Source: Streptomyces sp. NBC_01431
GTDB lineage: Bacteria; Actinomycetota; Actinomycetes; Streptomycetales; Streptomycetaceae
Reading direction: 5' to 3'
DNA: 64,000 nucleotides
NCBI RefSeq assembly: GCF_036231355.1
Contig: NZ_CP109496.1
Span: 3,968,001-4,032,000, forward strand
A model generated the notes under the pieces. That model was not told the origin of the DNA. It saw nothing but the letters and a program-made list of their open reading frames with translations, and did not search any database. A program made the position numbers and the translations under genes. Shown here one piece after another: positions 16,571 through 24,775 of the stretch (positions are counted from its first letter, which is position 1; the number at the start of each line of letters is the position of its first letter).

Positions 16571-19500
16571 GTGAGCAGCAGGCCATCCCGAGGCGCTGCT
16601 CGCCTCGCAGCCATACTTGACGCCCTTCCGGACGGGCTTCTGCTCGTCAACTGCAACGGCACGGTCGTGAACGCCAACACCGTCGCACTGGGAATGCTGG
16701 AGGCGCCGGGTACCGGGCTCGTGGGGCGGGGAGTCCTCGATCTGCTGCCCGCCTTCGACTCCAAGCTCATCCCCGGCTCCATGCGCCGGCCCGAGAGTGA
16801 GGACGAGCAGGGCCGCACCAAACCGACCCGGATGATCGCGCGCCGCACCGACGGCACCGAGTTCCCGGTCGAGGTGACCAGCGCCAACCTGGAGGACGGG
16901 CGGGACGCGTACGCCTCGTACGGCAGCGGCGGCGGCCCCGGCTCGTACTCCGGTGACGAACTCCTCATGCTCGTCCTTCGGGATCTCTCCGGCACCGTCG
17001 ACACCGAAGCCGAACTCGCCCGTTCGCAGCGGCAGACCGAGATGATCCTGCGCGCGGCGGCCGAGGGAGTGGTCGGCACCGACACCGACGGGCGGGTGGT
17101 GCTGGTTAATCCGGCCGCCGCGCAGATCCTCGGCTACCGGGCCAGCGACCTCGGCGGGCGGGAGCTGCACCCGCTGGTGCTCCACTCGCGCGAGGACGGC
17201 GAGGCGTTCCCGTACGAGGGAAGCCCGCTCGCCGACACCCTCAAGTCCGGGCGCAAGCACCGGGTGCGCGGGCAGGTGATCTGGACGAAGAGCGGCGCCA
17301 TGGTGCCCGTAGACCTGACCACCGCGCCGGTACGCGACGGCGACCTGCTGGTCGGCGCCGTCATGACGTTCACCGACCGCCGCCCGTACGAGGAGCAGGC
17401 CGCCAAGCACGCCGAGGTCCTGGAGCGGGAGACCGCGCGCTACGACGCGCTCGCCGCCCGCCACCAGCAGCTGCTCTCGGTCCTCGCGGGCTCGCTGCGC
17501 GGCCCGCTGGACGAGCTGCGGCACGAACTCGCCGCCCTCGCCGCCGATGACGCGGGACAGCTGTGGCCCGAGGCCAACCAGGTGCTGCACCACCTCGCCG
17601 CCGGGTACTCCCGCATCACCACGCTCGTCGACAACGTCCTCGGCTACCAGCGCCTCGACGCGGGCAGCGAGGAGCTCAAGAAGGCCAAGGTGCTGGTCGG
17701 TTCGGTCGTCGGCGCCGGTGTCGACGGGGCCGTCGAGCTGATCGGGCCGGGGCGCGCCCAGTTCGCCGTGCACACCCCGCCCATCGAGGCCGAGGTCGAC
17801 GCCGGCCGGCTGGCGACCGCGCTGGCCCACCTGATCGCCGACGTCGCCGGGGTCGACGCGACGGGCAAGGCGCCGGTGGCCGCCGGCGGCTACATGGACT
17901 CCACCGTGGTCGTGGCGGCCGCGGTGCGCGGCGAGGTCGTACGCATCGAGGTCCGCGGGCCCTACGCGGGGGGCGACCCCGTGCACGGGCCCATCGTCCG
18001 CGGCATCGTGAAGGCGCACGGCGGCGTCCTGCAAACCGTGGACGTGCCGGGCATGAGCGGTTCGGCGTACGTGCTCGAAGTGCCGCTCGGGGCTGGGGCC
18101 GGGACGGTCGAGGCGCCCGAGGCGGCCCCGGAGCCCAATGAGGCGCTGCTGCCCGCGCAGCACGACGGTGGGCTGCGCACGCAGCCCGACGGCGGCGGGC
18201 GTCGGCGCGCGCGGCGGGCGTCCACGGACGCGTTCCTGGAGAGCCCGGTCACGGAGGAGAAGTCCCCGACCGGCCGGCGCCGGGGGCGCTCGGAGGCCAC
18301 CGGGGGCGCGGGGGAGTCCGACAGTGGCTCCGGTCCGGAGGGTGAACGGGGCCGGATTCCCGGCCAGCAGGGCGCGCAGGCCGCGCGGCTAGGTGTTGAG
18401 AGTGGTGGTCAGAGCGGCGGCCAGAGTGGTGGTCCGGGTGTCAGGAGTGCCGGGAGTGCCGGGAGCGGTGGCGCGTCCGGGGCTGGGTCCCCGTCGGGGT
18501 CTGGGCGTCGTCGTGGGCGGCCCAGCCCTGCCGAACAGGCCGTAGGCCGGGCCTCCGAGGGGTCCGTCGTCACCGGTGCCGAGAGCGCGCGCGAGTCGTC
18601 CGGCATGGGCCGGGCCGCGCTGGGCGAGACGGTGCCGCCGCAGGGCGTGCCGAACGAAGCCACGGGCCGCCGGGCCCGGCGTGCGCTGCCCTCGCCCGCC
18701 GCACTTGAGGCGCCGGCCGCCCCCGCCGAGAACGCGGCCGCGCCGACCGGGCGCCGAGCCCGGCGCGCGCTGGGCTCCGCACCGACCGGTGCGGCGAATG
18801 GTGCGGGTGGTGCTTCTGCGGGTGGCGTGGCTGGGGGAGCTTCTGGGGGTGGCCAGGACGGCTCGGCGCGGACGGCGTTCGCGCTGCCGCCTGCCGACGC
18901 CGACCGCACGCCGAACCCTGCCGCACCTGCGGCCGCGCCCCTGGGCGCGACTTCGCACCCGGGTGTGGCCGACGCGTCGCTGCGGGACCGCCACGGCTCC
19001 GGGCGAGGCACGGGGGCGGCGGGCGCCGCGAGCGCGGGAACCGCTGCGGGAGCCATGGGTGGTGCGCCTGTGAGTGGTGCACCCGTGGGTGGTGGGCCTC
19101 TGGGTGACGGCTCTGTAGGCGCCGGGGCCGTGGAGGCTGGGCCCATGGGGGGTCGCCCCATGGGTGCGGGGTCTACGGGCGCCGGACATATGGATGTTGG
19201 GGCTATGGGCGCTCCGCACAGGGCGGCCGGGGCCATGGGGTCTGGACCTGTGGGGCCTGGGTCTGTGGGGCCTGGGTCTGTGGGGCCTGGGTCTGTGGGG
19301 GATCAGGCCGTGGATGCCGGCCACATGGGCGCGGGGCACATGGGTGCTCACACCACGGACGCCGGGCACATGGGCGCGCGGCCTAGGGGCGCTCAGACCA
19401 TGAGCGGAACACCCATGGGTGCTCACACCACAGACCCCCGGCACACGGCTGCCGGGCGCACGGGCACACAGAGCACAGACGCCGGACGCACGGGCACGCA

Positions 19501-21160
19501 GCCCATGAGTTCGCAGCCCGCCGCCAGCCAGGCCATGGGCACGCACCCCATGGGTGGCCAGCCCGCAGCCAGCCAGCCCCTTGGGGCCCAGCCCACAGCG
19601 AACCAGCCCATGGGCAGCCACCCCACAGGCACCCACCCCGCAGAGGTCAGCCCCGCCCCCGGTCCCGCAGGCCACCAGCAAGGCGCGGGTCGCGCGCGGC
19701 GGAAGGCCCGCGCCGAGGACGCATCGGCGGGCGCCCCCGCCCCCGGTGCCCCGGCAGCCGAGCACGCCGAGCACACCCCGGCCCAGCCGCATCCCGCCGA
19801 GCGGCCCGAATGGGCTGCCCGCGCGGTCGCGGCGCCGGGTGGGCCCGGTCCCGTACCGCCGCAGGACCCGGCCGCGCCCGAGCCCGGCCGGCCCGGCTGG
19901 GGCTCCGGCACGCCGTCCGCCCCGGCAGCACAGCCCGCGGCCGGACCGTCCGCTCAGCCCGGCCCCGTATCGCCCACGCGGCAGCCGCTGCCCGCCGAGA
20001 CGCCGCCGGGTGGGATCCCGGCCGTCGGCGGGGACACCCAGGGGCGCGCCTTCAGCGTGCGGACGCTCGGCCAGGGCGCGCCGTTCGGCCGGACGCAGCC
20101 ACCGGCCCAGCCCCAGGGTCAGACGCAAACGCAGGCGCCCGCACCGGCCACCGGCCAGACGCCCGCGCAGCCCGGCACCCAGGCCGCGGCCCCGCTCGGT
20201 TCGGGGCGGCGGCGCAAGCTCGGTACGCCCACGCCTCCCAAGGGTGTCGAGCGGCCCGCAGAACCGGCCGCCCGGCCGCACCCCGTGCTGCCGTCGCCCC
20301 CCTCGGAGGGCCAGGGCCGTGCGTACGCCATAGGGGCGCCCGACGAGGGTGCCGAGGGGCCCGAGCCGCTCGACGGGCCCGGCGGCGCGGTCGAGGTGGC
20401 CCACCGGCCGCAGCCGCAGCCCATCGACGACGAGCTTCCTCCGGAGCCGCTCGACAATCCGCGTCGGCTGCTCGTGTGGCCCGCGCCCGACGTCTCCACC
20501 CAGCAGGCGCTGAGCGAACGTGGCTACCGGCCGGTGGTCGTGCACTCCCGCGAGGAGGTCGACGCCCAGATCGCCGCCTTCCCGGCCGCGCTCTTCGTGG
20601 ACCCGCTGACCGGTCCGATCACCCGCACCGCGTTGCAGTCGCTGCGCCAGGCGGCCGTCGCGGCCGAGGTTCCGGTGCTGGTCACGGCGGGTCTTGGGCA
20701 GGCGACGCGGGAGGCGGCGTACGGTGCCGACCCGGCCGTCCTGCTCAAGGCCCTCGCGCCGCGCGACAGCGAGCAGCACCCGCCCCGGGTGCTGCTGATC
20801 GAGGAGCACGAGGAGATCGCGCTCGCGCTGACGGCGACCCTGGAGCGGCGCGGCATGCAGGTCGCCCGCGCCGCGACCGACTCCGAGGCGGTCACCCTGG
20901 CCGGTCAGATGCGGCCGAACCTGGTGGTGATGGACCTGATGCAGGTACGCCGCCGCCGCGCCGGAATCGTGGACTGGCTGCGCGCCAACGGGCAGTTGAA
21001 CCACACCCCGCTGGTCGTCTACACCTCGGCCGCCATCGACCAGGCGGAGCTCCCCAAGCTGGCGTCCGGCGAGACCGTACTGTTCCTGGCCGAACGGTCC
21101 ACCAGCGGCGAAGTACAGGGCCGCATCGTGGACCTCCTGGCGAAGATCGGCACCAACTGA
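16571..21160 (+). CDS. PAS-PAS pseudo-histidine-kinase with long disordered linker and two C-terminal receiver domains
   Basis: 1529 residues from GTG 16571 (GGGAGG 10 bases upstream). PAS domains lie at about 6-110 and 145-265. A DHp-like segment (about 275-375) has SLRGPLDEL where an H-box SHELRTPL is expected, so the phospho-accepting His is absent. The ATPase-like part (about 395-520) has AHLIADVAG in place of the N-box, and no clear DxGxG. Roughly 780 residues of Ala/Gly/Pro/Met/His-rich disorder follow, including GPGSV repeats. The C-terminus has two receiver-like domains: one with ALFVDPL (about 1300-1400) and one with VVMDLMQ (about 1405-1525). No membrane segment is seen, so it is a cytoplasmic signalling scaffold rather than a classical kinase. 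Its ligand and partners are unknown. Confidence 0.85.
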   Translation: MSSRPSRGAARLAAILDALPDGLLLVNCNGTVVNANTVALGMLEAPGTGLVGRGVLDLLPAFDSKLIPGSMRRPESEDEQGRTKPTRMIARRTDGTEFPVEVTSANLEDGRDAYASYGSGGGPGSYSGDELLMLVLRDLSGTVDTEAELARSQRQTEMILRAAAEGVVGTDTDGRVVLVNPAAAQILGYRASDLGGRELHPLVLHSREDGEAFPYEGSPLADTLKSGRKHRVRGQVIWTKSGAMVPVDLTTAPVRDGDLLVGAVMTFTDRRPYEEQAAKHAEVLERETARYDALAARHQQLLSVLAGSLRGPLDELRHELAALAADDAGQLWPEANQVLHHLAAGYSRITTLVDNVLGYQRLDAGSEELKKAKVLVGSVVGAGVDGAVELIGPGRAQFAVHTPPIEAEVDAGRLATALAHLIADVAGVDATGKAPVAAGGYMDSTVVVAAAVRGEVVRIEVRGPYAGGDPVHGPIVRGIVKAHGGVLQTVDVPGMSGSAYVLEVPLGAGAGTVEAPEAAPEPNEALLPAQHDGGLRTQPDGGGRRRARRASTDAFLESPVTEEKSPTGRRRGRSEATGGAGESDSGSGPEGERGRIPGQQGAQAARLGVESGGQSGGQSGGPGVRSAGSAGSGGASGAGSPSGSGRRRGRPSPAEQAVGRASEGSVVTGAESARESSGMGRAALGETVPPQGVPNEATGRRARRALPSPAALEAPAAPAENAAAPTGRRARRALGSAPTGAANGAGGASAGGVAGGASGGGQDGSARTAFALPPADADRTPNPAAPAAAPLGATSHPGVADASLRDRHGSGRGTGAAGAASAGTAAGAMGGAPVSGAPVGGGPLGDGSVGAGAVEAGPMGGRPMGAGSTGAGHMDVGAMGAPHRAAGAMGSGPVGPGSVGPGSVGPGSVGDQAVDAGHMGAGHMGAHTTDAGHMGARPRGAQTMSGTPMGAHTTDPRHTAAGRTGTQSTDAGRTGTQPMSSQPAASQAMGTHPMGGQPAASQPLGAQPTANQPMGSHPTGTHPAEVSPAPGPAGHQQGAGRARRKARAEDASAGAPAPGAPAAEHAEHTPAQPHPAERPEWAARAVAAPGGPGPVPPQDPAAPEPGRPGWGSGTPSAPAAQPAAGPSAQPGPVSPTRQPLPAETPPGGIPAVGGDTQGRAFSVRTLGQGAPFGRTQPPAQPQGQTQTQAPAPATGQTPAQPGTQAAAPLGSGRRRKLGTPTPPKGVERPAEPAARPHPVLPSPPSEGQGRAYAIGAPDEGAEGPEPLDGPGGAVEVAHRPQPQPIDDELPPEPLDNPRRLLVWPAPDVSTQQALSERGYRPVVVHSREEVDAQIAAFPAALFVDPLTGPITRTALQSLRQAAVAAEVPVLVTAGLGQATREAAYGADPAVLLKALAPRDSEQHPPRVLLIEEHEEIALALTATLERRGMQVARAATDSEAVTLAGQMRPNLVVMDLMQVRRRRAGIVDWLRANGQLNHTPLVVYTSAAIDQAELPKLASGETVLFLAERSTSGEVQGRIVDLLAKIGTN
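19251..19295 (+). repeat. Three perfect 15-bp tandem repeats inside the disordered linker
   Basis: TGGGGCCTGGGTCTG is repeated three times head to tail, encoding GPGSV-type pentapeptides. It lies in a longer degenerate stretch (about 19050-19660) of GHMGA/GAMGx/SQPMG-like peptides, so the linker appears to have grown by slippage in frame. Confidence 0.85.
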
Positions 21161-21166
21161 CCCCTA

Positions 21167-21191
21167 CCACCTACTAGTTACCAGTAGGTGG
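21167..21191 (+). terminator. Terminator after the PAS/receiver gene
   Basis: CCACCTACT and AGTAGGTGG form a perfect 9-bp stem with a 7-base loop, starting 6 bp after the stop codon. No T-run follows. Confidence 0.5.
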
Positions 21192-21337
21192 GGGGGTGGG
21201 AAGTGGGCATCGGGTCATCCGCGTGCCCCTCGGCGCCTCCTGGCCGATCGACACCTCGTGACCCCTCGGCGCCTGGTGCCGCTCCATGCGTAGGCTGGCG
21301 CGGCGCGCGACACCGTACGAATCACGAGGAGAGCCCC

Positions 21338-21922
21338 GTGGCCACCGCGAGCTCCGCCATACGTCAGGAACACGCCACCGTCCCCGCCGACAACGGCGAG
21401 GTCACCCTGCTGATCGCCCGCCAGGTCGAGGAGGGCTACGAGGAGTCGTTCGAGAAGTGGGCGCGCGACATCCTCGCCGCTGCCGCGCGTTTTCCCGGGC
21501 ACCTCGGGCACGGGCTCTTCCGGCCGTCGACTGAGGGGGCGCCCTGGTTCCTCGTGCACCGCTTCCGGGACTCGGCCGCCCTTGAACGCTGGCAGAATTC
21601 GCCGGAGCGGGCCGGTTTCTTCGCCACCTGCACGGGCCACCACCACAGCGAGATAGCCCGCCGCGAACTGACCGGCATGGAGACCTGGTTCGCCAAACCC
21701 GGTGAGACCCGCCCCGCGCCGCCGCGCTGGAAGATGGCGATCAGCTCGGGCCTCGCCATCTTCCCCATCTCGCTGCTCGGCAACGCTGTGCTCGGCCCCT
21801 ACGTCGCGGGCCTTCCGCTGGTGGTGCGGACGGCCGTGTTCACCGTGCTGTTCAGCGTGCTCATGACGTACGTGGCGATGCCGAACATGAGCCGGCTGCT
21901 ACGGCGCTGGCTGCACGGCTGA
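21338..21922 (+). CDS. ABM-domain protein with C-terminal membrane helices
   Basis: 194 residues from GTG 21338 (GAGGAGAGC site). Residues about 20-115 form an antibiotic-biosynthesis-monooxygenase fold (VTLLIARQVEEGYEESFEKW, FPGHLGHGLFRP, FLVHRFRDSAALERWQNS). Two helices at about 130-150 and 155-178 (AISSGLAIFPISLLGNAVLG, PLVVRTAVFTVLFSVLMTYV) anchor it in the membrane. This fusion is a recognised bacterial arrangement but its role is unclear. A TAGGCT -10-like element lies at 21291-21296. It converges with the acyl-CoA synthetase gene, leaving only 12 bp between them. Confidence 0.82.
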   Translation: MATASSAIRQEHATVPADNGEVTLLIARQVEEGYEESFEKWARDILAAAARFPGHLGHGLFRPSTEGAPWFLVHRFRDSAALERWQNSPERAGFFATCTGHHHSEIARRELTGMETWFAKPGETRPAPPRWKMAISSGLAIFPISLLGNAVLGPYVAGLPLVVRTAVFTVLFSVLMTYVAMPNMSRLLRRWLHG

Positions 21923-21934
21923 GCAGGGCCGGGG

Positions 21935-23590
21935 CTAGCGCAGTTCCGTCACGTCCAGCTCGCCGTCCGCGTACTGCCTGCGGATGACCTTCTTGTCGAA
22001 CTTGCCGACGCTGGTCTTCGGCACCGCGTCGATCAGCGCCCAGCGCTCCGGGAGCTGCCACTTGGCGATCTTCCCGGCGAGGAAGGACTTCAGGGCTGTG
22101 TAGTCGGCGGTGGCGCCCGGTTTCAACACGACGGTGGCGAGCGGACGTTCGCCCCACTTGTCGTCGGGGACGGCGACCACCGCCGCCTCGGCGACCTCGG
22201 GGTGCGCCATCAGCGCGTTCTCCAGTTCCTGGCTGGAGATCCATTCGCCGCCGGACTTGATGACGTCCTTCGCACGGTCGGTGAGGGTGAGATAGCCGTC
22301 CGTGCTGATGACGCCGACATCGCCCGTTTTCAGCCAGCCGTCCGCGCTGAACTTGTCGGCCGGGCGGAAGTCCTCGCCGCCCGCGCCGCCGAAGTACGCG
22401 CCCGCGATCCAGGGGCCGCGCACTTCGAGCTCGCCCGCCGACTCCCCGTCCCAGGGCAGGAACTCGCCGCCGGGACCGGTGAGCCGCGCCTCGACGCCGG
22501 CGGGAAAGCGGCCCTGCGTGAGACGGTACGGCCACTCCTCCTCGGCGCTCAGCCCGGCCGGCGGGTTGGACATGGTGCCGAGCGGCGAGGTCTCCGTCAT
22601 GCCCCAGGCGTGACAGAGCCGTACGCCGAGCTTGTCGTACGCCTCCATCAGCGACGGCGGGCAGGCCGCGCCACCGATCGTGACGTTGCGCATGGAGGTG
22701 AGGTCGCGCGGGCGGGCCGTGACCTCGGCGAGCAGGCCCTGCCAGATGGTGGGGACGGCGGCCGCGTGCGTCGGCTTCTCGCGCTCGATCATGTCGGCGA
22801 GCGGCGCGGGCTGGAGGAAGCGGTCGGGCATGAGCATGCTGACCCCGGCCATGAAGGTGGCGTGCGGCAGGCCCCAGGCGTTCACATGGAACTGCGGCAC
22901 CACGACCAGCGTCGTGTCCTTGCCCGTGAGCCCCATCGACTCGGCCATGTTGACCTGCATGGAGTGCAGGTAGATCGAACGGTGCGAGTAGACGACACCC
23001 TTGGGGTCGCCGGTCGTGCCGGAGGTGTAGCACATGGCGGCGGCGCTTCGCTCGTCCAGCTGCGGCCAGTCGTACGTCGTCGGCCGCCCGGCGATCAGCT
23101 CCTCGTACTCGTGCACCTGCGGGCCAGAGCCGTCGATGTCGTCGAGGAGCGAACGGTCACCTGGCCCGGACACCACGAGGTGCTCCAGCGTCGGCAGATG
23201 CGGAAGCAGCGGGGCGAGCAGCGGCAGCAGCGAACCGTTGACGATGACCACCCGGTCGGCGGCGTGGTTGACGATCCAGATCAACTGCTCGGCGGGAAGC
23301 CGCAGGTTGAGGGTGTGCAGCACGGCACCCATGGACGGAATCGCCATGTACGCCTCGACGTGCTCCGCGTTGTTCCACATCAAGGTCCCGGTCGCCTGGC
23401 CGTCCTCGACGCCGAGCTCGCGCAGGGCGTGGGCCAGCTGGGCGGCCCGGCCACCGATCTCGGCGAAGCTGCGGCGGTGCGGCTCGGAGTCGCCGGTCCA
23501 GGTGGTGACCTGGGACGCGCCGTGAATCGTCGACCCGTGGGTCAGGATCCGCGAGATCAGCAGCGGTACGTCCTGCATGGTGCTCAGCAC
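21935..23590 (-). CDS. Fatty-acyl-CoA synthetase (AMP-forming, FadD-type)
   Basis: 551 residues from GTG 23590 (GGGAGGACGCC upstream). It is an ANL-superfamily adenylating enzyme with P-loop YTSGTTGDPKGVVYSH, motif A5 HAWGMTETSP, the hinge region GWLKTGDVGVISTDGYLTLTDR, and the catalytic Lys near the end in KTSVGKFDKKVIR. It is expected to activate a medium- or long-chain (or related) carboxylic acid through an acyl-adenylate to its CoA thioester. It lies 1.2 kb from the igr-like operon on the same strand and may feed it. A perfect 18-bp palindrome at 23656-23673 is placed to act as an operator. Confidence 0.93.
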   Translation of the reverse strand: MLSTMQDVPLLISRILTHGSTIHGASQVTTWTGDSEPHRRSFAEIGGRAAQLAHALRELGVEDGQATGTLMWNNAEHVEAYMAIPSMGAVLHTLNLRLPAEQLIWIVNHAADRVVIVNGSLLPLLAPLLPHLPTLEHLVVSGPGDRSLLDDIDGSGPQVHEYEELIAGRPTTYDWPQLDERSAAAMCYTSGTTGDPKGVVYSHRSIYLHSMQVNMAESMGLTGKDTTLVVVPQFHVNAWGLPHATFMAGVSMLMPDRFLQPAPLADMIEREKPTHAAAVPTIWQGLLAEVTARPRDLTSMRNVTIGGAACPPSLMEAYDKLGVRLCHAWGMTETSPLGTMSNPPAGLSAEEEWPYRLTQGRFPAGVEARLTGPGGEFLPWDGESAGELEVRGPWIAGAYFGGAGGEDFRPADKFSADGWLKTGDVGVISTDGYLTLTDRAKDVIKSGGEWISSQELENALMAHPEVAEAAVVAVPDDKWGERPLATVVLKPGATADYTALKSFLAGKIAKWQLPERWALIDAVPKTSVGKFDKKVIRRQYADGELDVTELR

Positions 23591-23655
23591 GGCGTCCTCC
23601 CGGTGAGCGCTGCGGTGCGCCCGGTGGTGGCGATAGGGGTGAGCCGATTCTGCGC

Positions 23656-23673
23656 ACATACCAAGCGGTATGT
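23656..23673. promoter_or_regulatory. Palindromic operator candidate of the acyl-CoA synthetase gene
   Basis: ACATACC-AAGC-GGTATGT is a perfect inverted repeat (7-bp arms) 66 bp before the GTG start. Palindromes of this size are typical of TetR-family regulators, several of which control fatty-acid genes in actinobacteria. No regulator gene lies adjacent. Confidence 0.6.
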
Positions 23674-23768
23674 CACTACCCGGGAGTAGTTTCAGCCGAG
23701 GTCCGCGAAAGTTACCTGCGGATACTCGTCGGCGCCGTCCTTTCCGTCGGCCTCACCATCACTGCGCG

Positions 23769-24314
23769 TCACCGTATGGGTTCGAGTTCCGGGTCCTCGC
23801 GGAGCTTGCCGAGGGCACGCGACACCGCGCTCTTGACCGTGCCCACCGACACCCCGAGCACCTCGGCGGTCTGCGCCTCGCTCAGGTCCTCGTAGTAGCG
23901 CAGAACGACCATGGCACGCTGGCGGTCGGGCAGCTTCATGACCGCGCGCCACATCGCGTCGTGCAGGACCTGGTGGTCGGCCGGGTCCGGCCCCGGCACG
24001 ACCTCCGGCTCGGGCAGCTCGTCACAGGCGAACTCCTCGACCTTGCGCTTGCGCCACTGCGAGGTGCGGGTGTTGAGCAGCGCGCGGCGCACATAACCGT
24101 CGAGCGCCCGGTGGTCCTCGATCCGGTCCCAGGCGACGTACGTCTTGGTGAGCGCCGTCTGCAGCAGGTCCTCGGCATCGCTCGGGTTCGCGGTCAGCGA
24201 GCGCGCGGTGCGCAGCAGCACGGGGCCCCTCGCGCGGACGTACGACGAGAACGACGAGTACGCGTGGTAGGGCGTCGCCGCTCGGGAGGCGCTGGTGCAG
24301 ACGGGCGTTGTCAT
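23769..24314 (-). CDS. SigE-family ECF RNA polymerase sigma factor
   Basis: 181 residues. Sigma region 2 lies at about 18-88 (YVRARGPVLLRTARSL, SDAEDLLQTALTKTYVAW, with the -10-contacting helix) and region 4 at about 115-170 (LPDRQRAMVVLRYYEDLSEAQTAEVLG, SVGTVKSAVSRALGKLR). It belongs to the Streptomyces SigE-like ECF group. No anti-sigma gene is adjacent, and flanking sequence on both sides is non-coding. It may control neighbouring lipid genes, but nothing in the sequence proves this. ATG 24314 is the only reasonable start. Confidence 0.92.
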   Translation of the reverse strand: MTTPVCTSASRAATPYHAYSSFSSYVRARGPVLLRTARSLTANPSDAEDLLQTALTKTYVAWDRIEDHRALDGYVRRALLNTRTSQWRKRKVEEFACDELPEPEVVPGPDPADHQVLHDAMWRAVMKLPDRQRAMVVLRYYEDLSEAQTAEVLGVSVGTVKSAVSRALGKLREDPELEPIR

Positions 24315-24775
24315 GACTCCACGCTATGAGCGCTCAAGCCCCGCGGGATCGGCCCCAGGTCCCGAAGCGGTGTCCGCCTCAGGTTGTAGGGGTGGGGGTG
24401 GCCTCACCTCCTGAAGGTGGAGGACGCATCCCCACCCGTCGGGGTTCAGCCCCGCCACGCCAGGCCCTGGGGCCCGCCAAACCCCGGGGCCCGCCACGCC
24501 TGGCTCTCGCGGCCCGCCAGATCCCCGGGGCCCCGCCGCGCCTGGCCCTCGGGGTCTGCCAGACCCCCGGCCCCACCACGCCACGCCGAACGCGGGGCGC
24601 CCTGGCCAGCCGAACGCAGACCGCCCTGCCCGGCCGAACGCGGACCGCCGCCCGGTCCGCCGCCCCGCAGACCACCCCGCCGAACGCCGACCCCCACCCG
24701 GTCCGTCACCCCGCGGACCGGCCGGCCCAGCCGAACGCAGACCGCTCAGCCCGGCCCGCCGAGTGACCTCGTGGC
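24315..24775. repeat. 461-bp gene-free stretch with two degenerate tandem repeat families
   Basis: No plausible gene. From about 24450 to 24585 a ~40-bp unit (CCGCCACGCC-TGGC...GGCCCGCCAGA-CCCCGGGGC) recurs at about 24452, 24491, 24531 and 24571. A second family, CCGAACGCRGACCGCC, recurs irregularly near 24585, 24610, 24634, 24680 and 24731. It fills the gap between the Ltp2-like gene end and the sigma factor start, and probably includes the sigma factor promoter near 24315-24400. Confidence 0.65.

Noticed and set aside
18389..21004. 871-codon minus-strand open frame opposite the PAS/receiver gene
   Set aside because: Mirror frame of a low-complexity coding region; Arg/Gly/His-rich with no domain, while the plus strand has PAS and receiver motifs.
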